Numbered from the stretch's first letter, positions 54,451 to 63,827 are shown. The stretch: 64,000 nucleotides of DNA from Sunxiuqinia sp965372405 (GCA_965372405.1 CBDVCE010000001.1:62001-126000); one strand, 5' to 3'. The notes: generated by a model from the letters alone, not told the origin. Numbers and translations: made by a program.

Positions 54451-55419
54451 ATGAAAAAATGTGCCATCGTATCAATTATTGCTGTATTCTCACTAACACA
54501 AATTTTTGCCAATGAAAATGTTGGGCTTAAAAAGGATGATAGTTCAATTGTGACATTTGAAAATCAAATGAAACAAGTCTGGGATTTTATGACCGAACCG
54601 GAATGTTTAAGTGATTCGGTACGTGTTGAACGATTTAGAAGATTGATTATTGAACCACAAATTGACAAGTATGCTATATTTAATCAGTATCTAAATGAAA
54701 CTTCAATACTTGCTTATTTATCCGACCTGTCCAAACGAAAGGCAGAGGTGAAAAACATTTTTCTATTCCCTGATACTCTAAAGATTAAAACTATCGCTCA
54801 GAAATTCAAGAATGTTTACCCCGATTTAGAACCAAATATCACGGTATATCTAATGCCATCTTTGGGCTGGTTGTTTAAAGCTCAAACTTTAGTTGTTGAT
54901 GGAAAAATATTCATTCGTTTAGGATTGGATGAACTGATGAAGTATGATGATAAAACGTTCATTGGGTATATTCAACATGAATTATTCCATGTGTATCATT
55001 TTCAAAAAAGCGCATCTTTCAAAAATGGGGCTGAGGAGTTTTTTAGAACCAACAATCCACCTCAATTATACAACCTTTTATGGCTAGAAGGGTTCGCAAA
55101 TTATGCCGTACTAAACATCAATCCCAATTATAAATATGGAGATATCGTTGGAATGAAGGATTTGGTTGGTAAAACAGAATTGGATTTTGAAAACTACTTG
55201 GATATTTTATCTAATAGATTGGAAACAGGAAATATATCAGGCTTTTTTCATTTTCCTGACCATCAAAACCCAACAATTCCTGTAGGATGTGGATATTATC
55301 TGGGGATGCTAATAGTTGAGGATGTTGCAAAAAGATATAATCAACATGACTTGGTATTATTAGAAGGCAAAGAATTATTAAGTGAAATAAAAATATCAAT
55401 AGAAAATTTAAAAGAATAA
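54451..55419 (+). CDS. Secreted zinc metalloprotease-like protein (DUF2268-like)
   Basis: This 322-aa protein has a signal peptide (about 1-21, SLTQIFANE) and the zinc motif HELFH at 176-180 followed 33 residues on by a third ligand candidate, E213 in LLWLEGFANYAV, the HExxH...E pattern of gluzincin-type peptidases. Upstream, VVDGKIFIRLGLDEL is typical of DUF2268-type families. Substrate unknown. It follows the LytTR regulator, with which it probably forms a unit, and is followed by a spacer element shared with the 12-kb accessory genes. Confidence 0.82.
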   Translation: MKKCAIVSIIAVFSLTQIFANENVGLKKDDSSIVTFENQMKQVWDFMTEPECLSDSVRVERFRRLIIEPQIDKYAIFNQYLNETSILAYLSDLSKRKAEVKNIFLFPDTLKIKTIAQKFKNVYPDLEPNITVYLMPSLGWLFKAQTLVVDGKIFIRLGLDELMKYDDKTFIGYIQHELFHVYHFQKSASFKNGAEEFFRTNNPPQLYNLLWLEGFANYAVLNINPNYKYGDIVGMKDLVGKTELDFENYLDILSNRLETGNISGFFHFPDHQNPTIPVGCGYYLGMLIVEDVAKRYNQHDLVLLEGKELLSEIKISIENLKE

Positions 55420-55428
55420 CTACGATTG

Positions 55429-55460
55429 CCTAAGTCCATATTGCATGGCGGGCTTGGCAG
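55429..55460 (+). repeat. Spacer element 4, immediately 3' of the protease gene
   Basis: CCATATTGCATGGCGGGCTTGG (55436-55457 in two parts: the first 11 bases are identical to the core of element 3 read in gene orientation) begins 16 nt after the stop. The next base run matches less well and lepA ends at 55530 on the other strand. Confidence 0.65.
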
Positions 55461-55529
55461 TGCGCCAACAAAACGTCAAAAGCAATTTGGAACCTATTTT
55501 CAAACAGGAACTACGTTTAGCTCAGCATC

Positions 55530-57317
55530 CTAATCCAACTTCAATACTGCAAGGAAAGCTTTTTGAGGTACTTCAACATTACCAACTTGCTTCATGCGCT
55601 TTTTACCTTTTTTCTGCTTTTCAAGAAGCTTACGTTTACGGGTAATGTCACCACCATAACATTTGGCGGTTACATCTTTACGCACAGCCTTAACGGTTTC
55701 GCGTGCAATAATTTTTGCACCAATAGCTGCCTGAATGGCAATATCAAACTGCTGCCTCGGAATTAACTCTTTCAGCTTTTCGCACATACGGCGACCAAGC
55801 CCATAGGCATTATCAAAGTGGATTAATGATGAAAGGGCATCCACCATCTCACCATTAAGCAGAATATCCAAACGAACAAGTTTGGCAGGTTTGTAACCTG
55901 AAATATGGTAATCAAACGAAGCATATCCTTTTGAGATGGATTTCAGCTTATCGTAGAAATCAAAAACGATCTCTCCTAGCGGTAAATCAAAAGTCAACTC
56001 AGTACGCTCCGTTGTCAGGTAATCTTGTTTAAGCAAGGTTCCTCGTTTCTCCAAACACAAAGTCATTACCTGCCCAATAAAATCAGATTTGGTGATTATT
56101 TGCGCGCGAATATATGGCTCATCAATTCCCTCAACTTTAGTAAATGGTGGTAACCCAGATGGATTGTAAACAGTAATCTCTTCCCCATCGGTAGTATGTA
56201 CAATATACGAAACGTTAGGAACAGTAGTAATTACATTCATGTCGAATTCGCGATCCAGACGTTCCTGAACAATTTCCATATGCAACAAGCCCAGGAATCC
56301 GCAACGGAAACCAAATCCAAGTGCAGCAGATGATTCTGGCTCGTACGTTAACGAGGCATCATTCAACTGAAGTTTTTCCATAGCAGCACGCAAATCTTCA
56401 TAATCTTCAGAATCGATTGGATAAACACCTGCAAAAACCATCGGCTTTACTTCCTCAAAACCTTCAATACCCTTCTCGCATGGGTTAACTTTATGAGTTA
56501 GCGTATCTCCAACTTTAATTTCCTTTGCTGTTTTAATTCCTAAGATAACGTAGCCGACATCACCAGTGCTCAACGATTTTCGCTCTTCTATTCCTAAACG
56601 GAGAACACCAACTTCATCGGCCTTATATTCCCTTTGGGTATTAAGAAACTTTACCGATTCACCTTTTCTGATGGTTCCATTTACAATTTTGAAATAAGCG
56701 ATCACCCCACGAAACTGATTAAACACGGAGTCAAAGATCAAGGCTTCAAGCGGAGCTTCCGGATCACCTTTTGGTGAAGGAACAACCTTAACAACCTCGC
56801 GAAGAATTTCCTCAACACCTTCTCCCGTCTTACCGCTGGCACGCAGAATATCCTCTCTGTCGCAACCAATCAAATCAATGATCTGATCTTCAACTACCTC
56901 TGGCATTGAGTTTGGCAGATCCATTTTGTTCAGAATTGGAATAATCTCCAAATCATGTTCAATGGCCAAATAAAGGTTTGAAATGGTCTGTGCCTGAATT
57001 CCCTGAGTAGAATCAACAATTAACAATGCACCTTCACATGCTGCGATCGAACGTGATACCTCATACGAAAAGTCAACGTGTCCCGGAGTATCAATGAGGT
57101 TAAGCACGTATTGTTCACCATCCTGCTCATAATCCATCTGAATGGCATGGCTTTTAATGGTAATCCCACGTTCTTTCTCCAAATCCATGTCGTCCAGAAC
57201 CTGCGCTTTCATATCCCTCTCACTTACCGTATTAGTTACTTCTAATAAACGGTCAGCCAAGGTGCTTTTTCCGTGGTCAATATGTGCAATAATGCAAAAG
57301 TTGCGAATATTCTTCAT
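55530..57317 (-). CDS. lepA: Elongation factor 4 (LepA)
   Basis: This 595-aa GTPase back-translocates or assists ribosomes and aids assembly. It has the G domain with AHIDHGKSTLADRLL (P-loop) and DTPGHVDFSYEVSRS, NKMDLPN, domain II, and the C-terminal LepA-specific domain (about 490-595, ISRETVKAVRKDVTAKCYGGD). Length and order are normal. It is divergent from the LAB_N gene. Confidence 0.98.
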   Translation of the reverse strand: MKNIRNFCIIAHIDHGKSTLADRLLEVTNTVSERDMKAQVLDDMDLEKERGITIKSHAIQMDYEQDGEQYVLNLIDTPGHVDFSYEVSRSIAACEGALLIVDSTQGIQAQTISNLYLAIEHDLEIIPILNKMDLPNSMPEVVEDQIIDLIGCDREDILRASGKTGEGVEEILREVVKVVPSPKGDPEAPLEALIFDSVFNQFRGVIAYFKIVNGTIRKGESVKFLNTQREYKADEVGVLRLGIEERKSLSTGDVGYVILGIKTAKEIKVGDTLTHKVNPCEKGIEGFEEVKPMVFAGVYPIDSEDYEDLRAAMEKLQLNDASLTYEPESSAALGFGFRCGFLGLLHMEIVQERLDREFDMNVITTVPNVSYIVHTTDGEEITVYNPSGLPPFTKVEGIDEPYIRAQIITKSDFIGQVMTLCLEKRGTLLKQDYLTTERTELTFDLPLGEIVFDFYDKLKSISKGYASFDYHISGYKPAKLVRLDILLNGEMVDALSSLIHFDNAYGLGRRMCEKLKELIPRQQFDIAIQAAIGAKIIARETVKAVRKDVTAKCYGGDITRKRKLLEKQKKGKKRMKQVGNVEVPQKAFLAVLKLD

Positions 57318-57366
57318 CTATCTTTTCTCAAAAAACTATTAATCAATCACTCCTGTTTCTCTGGCG

Positions 57367-57374
57367 CAAAGATA
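57367..57374 (-). promoter_or_regulatory. -7 element of lepA
   Basis: On the minus strand TATCTTTG matches the consensus, 50 nt before the lepA start. No clear -33 TTTG at normal spacing. Confidence 0.5.
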
Positions 57375-57459
57375 TTTAAATTTTGATTACAATAATAAAC
57401 TAGCCTCCTCGTTCGGAAACTTTAACGATTCCCTAATTTTACAGCGTTTATTAAGATGT

Positions 57460-57467
57460 TATCTTTG
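57460..57467 (+). promoter_or_regulatory. -7 element of the LAB_N gene
   Basis: TATCTTTG, 22 nt before the ATG at 57490. An A/T-rich TTTT at the expected -33 position (57437-57440) is only a partial match. Confidence 0.5.
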
Positions 57468-57489
57468 CATGGTTTCAACAAACAAATAA

Positions 57490-58179
57490 ATGAAAGACTT
57501 ACTTATATATGGAGTTGGATTTTTAGCTCAATTCTTATTTTTCGGAAGAACAATTGTCCAGTGGTTTAAATCGGAACAGGAAGGCAAAGTATTGTCCCCT
57601 TCCCTATTCTGGAAACTGAGTTTAGTAGCATCCATCACCATGCTTACCTATGGAATTTTACGAAATGACCCTGCCATTTTGATCGGACAGCTTTTGGTTT
57701 ATTTCATTTATGTAAGAAACCTCTATTTAAAAGGTGCCTGGCAAACGATGAACTCGTTCTTCCAATTGATTATTCTAGTTATGCCAGCTATCATTTTAAG
57801 CTATTTGTTTTTCGGAACAACTTACACGCTCAATACTTTTTTCAAGAATGAAAATATCCCATTTTGGTTAATGGTATGGGGAATTGCAGCACAGATAGTT
57901 TTTATTTCGCGTTTCTTTTACCAATGGATATATTCTGAAAACCAGAAAAAATCTGTTCTTCCTCTTGGCTTCTGGATTATTAGCATTTGTGGATCGGCCA
58001 TGAACTTTGCTTATGCAATTTACCGGCTCGATCCGGTTTTATTTGCAGCTCACAGTTTAGGTATGTTTATCTATTTGCGAAATATTTTGATCCATTACAA
58101 CAAGAAAAGTCTTTTCGATCGGGTTAACATACCCGTTGTTAACAAATTAATTGCATATATTTCAGGAAAAATTAAATAA
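57490..58179 (+). CDS. LAB_N-domain membrane protein (two copies of the domain)
   Basis: This 229-aa membrane protein has about six to eight helices arranged as two repeats of the lipid-A-disaccharide-synthase N-terminal domain (LAB_N): FLAQFLFFGRTIVQWFKSEQEG with FWKLSL...YVRNLYL, and IVFISRFFYQWIYSENQKKS with FWIISI...YLRNILI. The catalytic LpxB part is absent. Related proteins are linked to lipid A or glycolipid modification; here the epimerase follows 9 nt downstream, suggesting a shared role in surface carbohydrate or lipid sugar metabolism. Confidence 0.85.
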   Translation: MKDLLIYGVGFLAQFLFFGRTIVQWFKSEQEGKVLSPSLFWKLSLVASITMLTYGILRNDPAILIGQLLVYFIYVRNLYLKGAWQTMNSFFQLIILVMPAIILSYLFFGTTYTLNTFFKNENIPFWLMVWGIAAQIVFISRFFYQWIYSENQKKSVLPLGFWIISICGSAMNFAYAIYRLDPVLFAAHSLGMFIYLRNILIHYNKKSLFDRVNIPVVNKLIAYISGKIK

Positions 58180-58188
58180 ATCCCCACT

Positions 58189-59154
58189 ATGTCAACAATC
58201 ATTGTTACCGGATGCGCCGGTTTTATTGGATCCCATTTATGTGAGCAACTTCTTTCTGAAGGAAACCAGCTTATTGGAATTGATAATTTCGATCCTTTTT
58301 ATGACAAAAAGGTAAAGGAAAGAAACTTGTCTGGTTTTATTAATCATCCCAACTTTCGTTTTATTGAAGTTGATTTGGCAGATTTTGAAGCTTTGACTGA
58401 AAGCCTTAAAAATGATCAGATTGATTTGATTGTTCATTTGGCAGGTAAAGCTGGCGTGAGACCATCCATTGAGGATCCACAAGGATACATTCGGGCAAAT
58501 ATTGTAGCCACCCAAAACGTTCTTGACCTGATGAAAGACAAAGGCATTAAAAAGATGGCTTTTGCATCTTCATCATCAGTTTACGGAAATACAAAAGAAA
58601 CCCCGTTTAATGAAGAGCAGGATGTAAGCAACCCGATTTCCCCATATGCTTTCAGCAAAAAAGCATGTGAGTTAATCAACTACACCTATCATCACCTGCA
58701 TAAACTGGACATTATCAACTTACGCTTTTTTACTGTTTTTGGTCCTCGCCAACGCCCTGATCTTGCCATTCATAAATTCACCAAATTGATTTTAAATGGA
58801 GAAACAATATCCATGTTTGGTGACGGAAGTACTTCTCGCGATTATACGTATTATGAAGACACCATTGCTGGAATAAAAGGGGCAGTGAGCTACCTTCAGA
58901 AAAATGAGAAGGTTTATGAAACCATCAATTTGGGGAATAACCAACCAGTGAAATTGAGCGATATGATTGCAGCCATTGAAAAAGCATGTGGGCAAAAAGC
59001 AAACATTAAACAGATACCCATGCAGCCAGGTGATGTGGACATTACTTTTGCAAACATTGAAAAAGCAAAAAGCCTACTTGCTTATAACCCTCAATATTCA
59101 TTTGAAAAAGGAGTTGAGAATTTTGTGAAATGGTATCGTGAGATAAACGACTAA
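58189..59154 (+). CDS. NAD-dependent sugar-nucleotide epimerase
   Basis: This 321-aa extended SDR has the Rossmann motif GCAGFIGSHLCEQL (about 7-20) and the catalytic SPYAFSKKACE Y-x3-K. The LRFFTVFGPRQRPDLAIHKF and GSTSRDYTYYEDTIAGI stretches are typical of UDP-glucuronate 4-epimerase-type enzymes. Which sugar is used is inferred. It starts 9 nt after the LAB_N gene and is probably in the same operon. A 200-bp gap follows. Confidence 0.93.
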   Translation: MSTIIVTGCAGFIGSHLCEQLLSEGNQLIGIDNFDPFYDKKVKERNLSGFINHPNFRFIEVDLADFEALTESLKNDQIDLIVHLAGKAGVRPSIEDPQGYIRANIVATQNVLDLMKDKGIKKMAFASSSSVYGNTKETPFNEEQDVSNPISPYAFSKKACELINYTYHHLHKLDIINLRFFTVFGPRQRPDLAIHKFTKLILNGETISMFGDGSTSRDYTYYEDTIAGIKGAVSYLQKNEKVYETINLGNNQPVKLSDMIAAIEKACGQKANIKQIPMQPGDVDITFANIEKAKSLLAYNPQYSFEKGVENFVKWYREIND

Positions 59155-59356
59155 AGAATACGAGCATAAGCACGAAGAGGCCATTTCAAAATAAGATTGA
59201 AAAGATAATGAACTTGCAATTTGTAAGTAACCACCTGATTTTTCACCCCTAAATTCCCATTGGTAGAAACTACAAAGCTGAGGTAGATAAAATAATCCAC
59301 TAAATTTCAGAAAACAATTTCATTTCAAATTTGTAGTTTTACTTAAGTGAAAACTT

Positions 59357-60217
59357 ATGAATTCTGAAAACCAAAAATACATCGTTCGCGAAGGTTGGAT
59401 ATCGATATTCGTCAACCTTTTGTTATTCGCACTTAAATATTGGGCAGGTGTAGTTTCTGGGTCTATTGCTCTTATTGCAGATGCATGGCATACACTTACC
59501 GATTCAGTTTCATCAATTATCGTTTTAATTGGTGGAAAGATATCAGGCAAACCTGCCGATGATGAACATCCCTTTGGTCATGGCCGCGCCGAACACATTG
59601 CAGCCATCATTATAGGAGTATTGCTTGCCATTGTTGCCTTCGACTTTGTACTTAGTGCTATCAATAAATTTAAAAGTGGTGAACCCGGTAATTTTGGAAC
59701 AATTGCTATTGTGGTTACCATTATTTCTATTGTTGCAAAAGAAGCTTTGGCACAGTATGCTTTTTGGGGTTTCCGCAAAACCAACTCATCCATTTTAAAA
59801 GCGGATGCCTGGCATCACCGGACTGATTCGCTTTCGTCAATAATTATCCTTATCGGTATTTCTATTGGGAAATATTTTTGGTGGATTGATGCAGCACTGG
59901 CTTTCATTGTTGCTTTGATGATTGCTATTGCTAGTTTCGAAATTCTATCAAAAGAAATTAAAAAGCTTTTGGGTGAACGAATCTCTCCTGATCTTATTCG
60001 CGAGATCATTCAAGAAGTGGATCGACTTATTGAAATTGAAGTACACATTCATCATTTTCATTTACACCAATACGGTAATTATAGTGAATTAAGTTGCCAC
60101 ATTAAATTGCCAGCCGAAATGCCTTTACAGGAAGCACATGATATTTGTAGCGACATTGAAAACATGATTTGGGAAAAATTTGAATTGCAAACAACCATCC
60201 ATCCCGAACCTATATAA
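59357..60217 (+). CDS. Cation diffusion facilitator (CDF) metal exporter
   Basis: This 286-aa protein has six transmembrane helices with the metal-site pair in LIADAWHTLTDSVSS (helix 2, D and H) and KADAWHHRTDSLSSI (helix 5), and a C-terminal cytoplasmic domain (about 205-286, EVHIHHFHLHQYGNYSELSCH). CDF proteins exchange Zn2+, Mn2+ or Fe2+ for protons. The D-x3-HD type residues differ slightly (AWH), so the metal cannot be named. Confidence 0.93.
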   Translation: MNSENQKYIVREGWISIFVNLLLFALKYWAGVVSGSIALIADAWHTLTDSVSSIIVLIGGKISGKPADDEHPFGHGRAEHIAAIIIGVLLAIVAFDFVLSAINKFKSGEPGNFGTIAIVVTIISIVAKEALAQYAFWGFRKTNSSILKADAWHHRTDSLSSIIILIGISIGKYFWWIDAALAFIVALMIAIASFEILSKEIKKLLGERISPDLIREIIQEVDRLIEIEVHIHHFHLHQYGNYSELSCHIKLPAEMPLQEAHDICSDIENMIWEKFELQTTIHPEPI

Positions 60218-60428
60218 AGAAAGATTCAAAGTCTAATGGTAATGAATTAAAGAATCTGATAATACCATGAAGACCTCTTGCTATCTTGGTTCTCGATTCT
60301 TGGTTCTTGGTTCTTTTCTTATTGAATTGGATACTTCTAGATTTTTCCATCATTTTTTATTCGAAAAAAAACAGCTATTATCACATTTCCATAAGAATAT
60401 CTTTAAATTAGCATCTTTGATTTTGTAT

Positions 60429-60887
60429 ATGAAAAAACTGGCTCATTTCATTTTGTTTATTCTGGCAATTGCAGCCTGCAAGGAGATATATGATCCGCCA
60501 CCACAAGCAATGTTGGAAGCGAGTATTGAACACTCGAATCCAGACATCACCAGTACTCCCAAAGTATCGGTTTATGGCGTTGGTCAGGATAGTATTTGGA
60601 TTTATCAGGAACAACTGACTACAATCAGACTTCCTTTAACATCATATAATAATTCAAGTTTTGTAATCCTGCTTGATTCAATTGTTGATACCCTAACTAT
60701 TGTTCATGATAACATTTTCAAATATGAATCGATGGAGTCAGGCTTTTACAATGAACAATGGATTCTTAACATCGAACACACACTTAACCGCATTGATTCA
60801 GTTGTGGTGGTTGATAGTGCTGTAACGAAAAACTGGCATGAAAATATTCAACTTTATATTAGCACTCTTGCTGCTAGCGACAACTAG
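60429..60887 (+). CDS. DUF6452-like lipoprotein
   Basis: Starting at the ATG at 60429, this 152-aa protein has a lipobox (LAIAAC) after a short hydrophobic stretch and a beta-rich mature part (VSVYGVGQDSIWIYQEQL, IVVDSAVTKNW). It resembles the small Bacteroidota lipoproteins called DUF6452, with unknown function. A start at 60267 would add an untypical stretch (with TTGGTTCT-like repeats in the DNA), so it is not used. Its end overlaps the next gene by 50 bp. Confidence 0.7.
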   Translation: MKKLAHFILFILAIAACKEIYDPPPQAMLEASIEHSNPDITSTPKVSVYGVGQDSIWIYQEQLTTIRLPLTSYNNSSFVILLDSIVDTLTIVHDNIFKYESMESGFYNEQWILNIEHTLNRIDSVVVVDSAVTKNWHENIQLYISTLAASDN

Positions 60888-61536
60888 TTTTGCACAGCAG
60901 GATCAGGAAAAAAAGAAACGCGCTAAAAGAGCGGATAACTTCATCCGGATGGAGGGTCTCCGAGTGGGAATGGATCTCACCCGTCCACTTCAGCATCTTT
61001 GGTTTGCCGGAGATCGTTTGGGTACCGAATTAAGCTTTGACATTGAATTAATCCCCAACTTATTCCCTGTATTGGAAACGGGCTGGGAAACACTTAAAAT
61101 TGATCAGGATTATTTGACTTACGATGCTTCTGGTTCATACACCCGAATTGGTATCGATTATAATTTTCTTGCTGCCGACCACAAAAAAGATATGGATATT
61201 CTTTTTATTGGTCTGCGTTATGGATTTAGCTTTGCCAACCAACAGGTAGATTCCTACAAACTGGAAAATTATTGGGAGGATGTCAATCACCGTTTCCCAA
61301 AGCAAAAATACAACTCCCAATGGTTTGAAATCCTGCTGGGAATAAAAGGTGAATTATTCAACAACCTGTTTTTAGGTTGGACAATACGCGGTAAACTAAA
61401 AACCTTTCAGAAAGATTTTGATATGCCTCCGGTTTATTTCAACCCCGGATATGGAAAGGCTGAAAATAAATTCAACTTCGACTTTACCTATTCTGTATTC
61501 TACACCTTGCCTTTTAATTTTAGAGAAACCCAGTAG
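60838..61536 (+). CDS. DUF6048-like outer-membrane beta-barrel protein
   Basis: This 232-aa protein has a signal peptide (about 1-19, LLLLATTSFAQ) and alternating strands ending in aromatic residues (RVGMDLTRPLQHLW, YTRIGIDYNFLAA, ILFIGLRYGFSFANQQ, FNFDFTYSVFYTLPFNF), which fits a small outer-membrane barrel. It resembles the DUF6048 family, which is normally next to DUF6452. It overlaps the upstream gene by 50 bp, so translation is coupled. Confidence 0.75.
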   Translation: MKIFNFILALLLLATTSFAQQDQEKKKRAKRADNFIRMEGLRVGMDLTRPLQHLWFAGDRLGTELSFDIELIPNLFPVLETGWETLKIDQDYLTYDASGSYTRIGIDYNFLAADHKKDMDILFIGLRYGFSFANQQVDSYKLENYWEDVNHRFPKQKYNSQWFEILLGIKGELFNNLFLGWTIRGKLKTFQKDFDMPPVYFNPGYGKAENKFNFDFTYSVFYTLPFNFRETQ

Positions 61537-61586
61537 GTCTGGTTATTTACCCACACAATAGATTTTATCATCTCAACCCTTATATC

Positions 61587-61672
61587 ATCCCAGCGTATGC
61601 TGGGATCTGTTTTCTACAACGTTTTACTGGAATAGATTAAGATCCCCGATCCGGCAGCTGCCGGACAGGATG
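61587..61672. repeat. Dispersed palindromes between DUF6048-like gene and groEL
   Basis: ATCCCAGC-GTAT-GCTGGGAT (61587-61606) is a perfect hairpin, and TCCGGCAGCTGCCGGA (61650-61665) a perfect 16-bp palindrome flanked by GATCCCCGA and CAGGATGAC. The latter is related to the block at about 1503-1522. No gene is present in 61537-61752. Confidence 0.7.
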
Positions 61673-61752
61673 ACTCTTTATGTTTTTATGTGAGATCAGT
61701 TCAGGATGACGTTTACTCTTAATGTGTGCCCCATAAGTTTTCGATAAAAAAA

Positions 61753-61781
61753 AAGCCTCTCCCGGAATCCGGGAGAGGCTT
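61753..61781 (-). terminator. Terminator of groES-groEL
   Basis: A 13-bp stem (61753-61765 with 61769-61781, AAGCCTCTCCCGG) has a 3-nt loop and on the minus strand is followed by a run of nine or more T. It lies 24 nt after the groEL stop. Confidence 0.95.
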
Positions 61782-61804
61782 GATATATTTTGAGAAGTTG
61801 ATTC

Positions 61805-63442
61805 TTACATCATACCACCCATACCACCACCCATTGGAGGCATAGCTGGAGCTGCAGCAGCATCTTCTTTTTCATCAACCAATACACATTCAGTTGTCAA
61901 TAACATACCTGCAATTGAAGCTGCATTTTCTAGAGCAACACGAGCAACTTTTGCTGGATCAATAACACCAGTTTCGAAGAAATTTTGGTATTCGTCAACG
62001 CGAGCGTTGTAACCAAAATCTCCAGTTCCTTCGCTTACTTTTTGAGCAATAACAGCACCTTCTTTACCAGCATTCTCAACAATCTGACGAAGTGGTTCTT
62101 CAATCGCACGTTTTACGATTTCAATACCAGTTGTTTCATCATCATTCTCACCAGTGGCACCTTCTAATGCTGCAATAGCACGGATATATACAACACCACC
62201 GCCAGGAACGATACCTTCTTCAACAGCTGCACGGGTTGCGTGCAATGCATCGTCAACACGGTCTTTCTTTTCTTTCATTTCAACTTCTGAAGCAGCACCA
62301 ACGTAAAGAACAGCAACACCGCCAGCTAATTTAGCCAAACGCTCTTGCAATTTCTCACGATCGTAATCTGAAGTAGTTGTTTCAATCTGACGCTTGATCA
62401 TTCCAACGCGAGCATCAATAGCTTCTTGTTCGCCACCACCTGCTACAACAGTTGTATTTTCTTTGTCAACAGTAAGTTTTTCAGCTTGTCCAAGCATCTC
62501 TATAGTGGCTTCTTCCAGTTTCATACCTTTTTCTTCAGTAATTACTGTACCACCAGTTAGGATTGCTAAGTCTTCCAACATTTCTTTACGACGATCACCA
62601 AAACCAGGAGCCTTAACAGCACATACTTTCAATGAACCACGTAAGCGGTTAACTACCAATGTAGCCAATGCTTCACCATCAACATCTTCAGCAATAATCA
62701 TCAATGGACGACCAGTTTGAGCTGTAGCTTCCAATACAGGAAGAAGGTCTTTCATTGTGCTTACTTTCTTATCGTGAATTAAAATGAAAGGATTCTCAAG
62801 ATCAGCTTCCATTTTCTCAGTGTCAGTTACAAAATAAGGAGAAATGTAACCACGGTCGAATTGCATACCTTCAACAACGTCAACATAAGTATCAGTTCCT
62901 TTGGCTTCTTCAACAGTAATAACACCTTCTTTGCTTACTTTTTCCATTGCTTCAGCAATCAGGTTACCAATTGTTTCGTCGCCATTAGCTGAAACTTTTG
63001 CTACCTGGTTGATTTTTGCGATGTCATCACCAATATTTTCTGATTGTTCTTTTATACTGCGAACAACCTTTGTAACAGCTTTGTCAATACCACGTTTCAA
63101 ATCCATTGGATTTGCACCGGCAGTAACGTTTTTCAAACCAACATTAACAATAGACTGAGCCAAAACAGTAGCAGTAGTTGTACCATCACCAGCGTCATCA
63201 CCAGTTTTGCTAGCTACTTCTTTTACCATTTGAGCACCAATGTTAGCATATGCATCTGAAAGTTCAATTTCTTTAGCAACAGTAACACCATCTTTAGTGA
63301 TTTGTGGAGCACCGAATTTTTTCTCGATTACCACATTACGACCTTTAGGTCCTAAAGTTATTTTTACAGCGTCAGCCAATTGGTCAACACCTTGTTTCAG
63401 CAAGTCTCTTGCTTCAATATCGAATTTAATTTCTTTAGCCAT
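61805..63442 (-). CDS. groEL: Chaperonin GroEL (60 kDa)
   Basis: This 545-aa chaperonin forms the folding double ring with GroES. Clear marks are TLGPKGRNVVIEKKFG, GDGTTTATVLAQ, VPGGGVVYIRAI and the Gly/Met-rich tail PMGGGMGGMM. Length is standard. It follows groES by 31 nt on the same strand. Confidence 0.99.
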   Translation of the reverse strand: MAKEIKFDIEARDLLKQGVDQLADAVKITLGPKGRNVVIEKKFGAPQITKDGVTVAKEIELSDAYANIGAQMVKEVASKTGDDAGDGTTTATVLAQSIVNVGLKNVTAGANPMDLKRGIDKAVTKVVRSIKEQSENIGDDIAKINQVAKVSANGDETIGNLIAEAMEKVSKEGVITVEEAKGTDTYVDVVEGMQFDRGYISPYFVTDTEKMEADLENPFILIHDKKVSTMKDLLPVLEATAQTGRPLMIIAEDVDGEALATLVVNRLRGSLKVCAVKAPGFGDRRKEMLEDLAILTGGTVITEEKGMKLEEATIEMLGQAEKLTVDKENTTVVAGGGEQEAIDARVGMIKRQIETTTSDYDREKLQERLAKLAGGVAVLYVGAASEVEMKEKKDRVDDALHATRAAVEEGIVPGGGVVYIRAIAALEGATGENDDETTGIEIVKRAIEEPLRQIVENAGKEGAVIAQKVSEGTGDFGYNARVDEYQNFFETGVIDPAKVARVALENAASIAGMLLTTECVLVDEKEDAAAAPAMPPMGGGMGGMM

Positions 63443-63473
63443 CTTTATTCTTTTTTAAATTTTCTGATTCAAA

Positions 63474-63752
63474 TTAAGCGATGAATAAAACATCAGTTTG
63501 TGACATCAACAAGTAGTCAACACCGTCAATATTCAATTCAGTACCTGAATATTTACCGTAGAAAACAGTATCGCCAGCGTTCAATTCCATTGGTTCGTCT
63601 TTTTTATCAGCACCAACCAATACAACTGTACCAACTTGTGGCTTTTCTTGAGCTGAACCAGGAATGATAATTCCACTCGCTGTTTTTGCTTCTGCTTCCT
63701 CCGCTTGAACGAGGATTTTACCTGCAAGGATTTTACCTTTTAAATCTGCCAT
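63474..63752 (-). CDS. groES: Co-chaperonin GroES (10 kDa)
   Basis: This 92-aa protein forms the lid of the GroEL cage; the mobile loop is in TASGIIIPGSAQEKPQVGTV, and the roof segment is near VLVGADKKDE. Size is typical. It is the first gene of the groES-groEL operon. No CIRCE element (TTAGCACTC...) is visible in the 248 bp upstream; two other inverted repeats are (63828-63865 and 63928-63944). Confidence 0.98.
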   Translation of the reverse strand: MADLKGKILAGKILVQAEEAEAKTASGIIIPGSAQEKPQVGTVVLVGADKKDEPMELNAGDTVFYGKYSGTELNIDGVDYLLMSQTDVLFIA

Positions 63753-63827
63753 TTTAATATTATTTTTAGGTTATAAATATTTACGTTTGCTCCCCTTCCT
63801 TATCGAATTCTATGCCAAAGGGTAATC

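Noticed and set aside
55445..55645. Plus-strand frame of 66 aa at the end of lepA
   Set aside because: It mostly overlaps the end of lepA on the other strand and its start lies in the spacer element.
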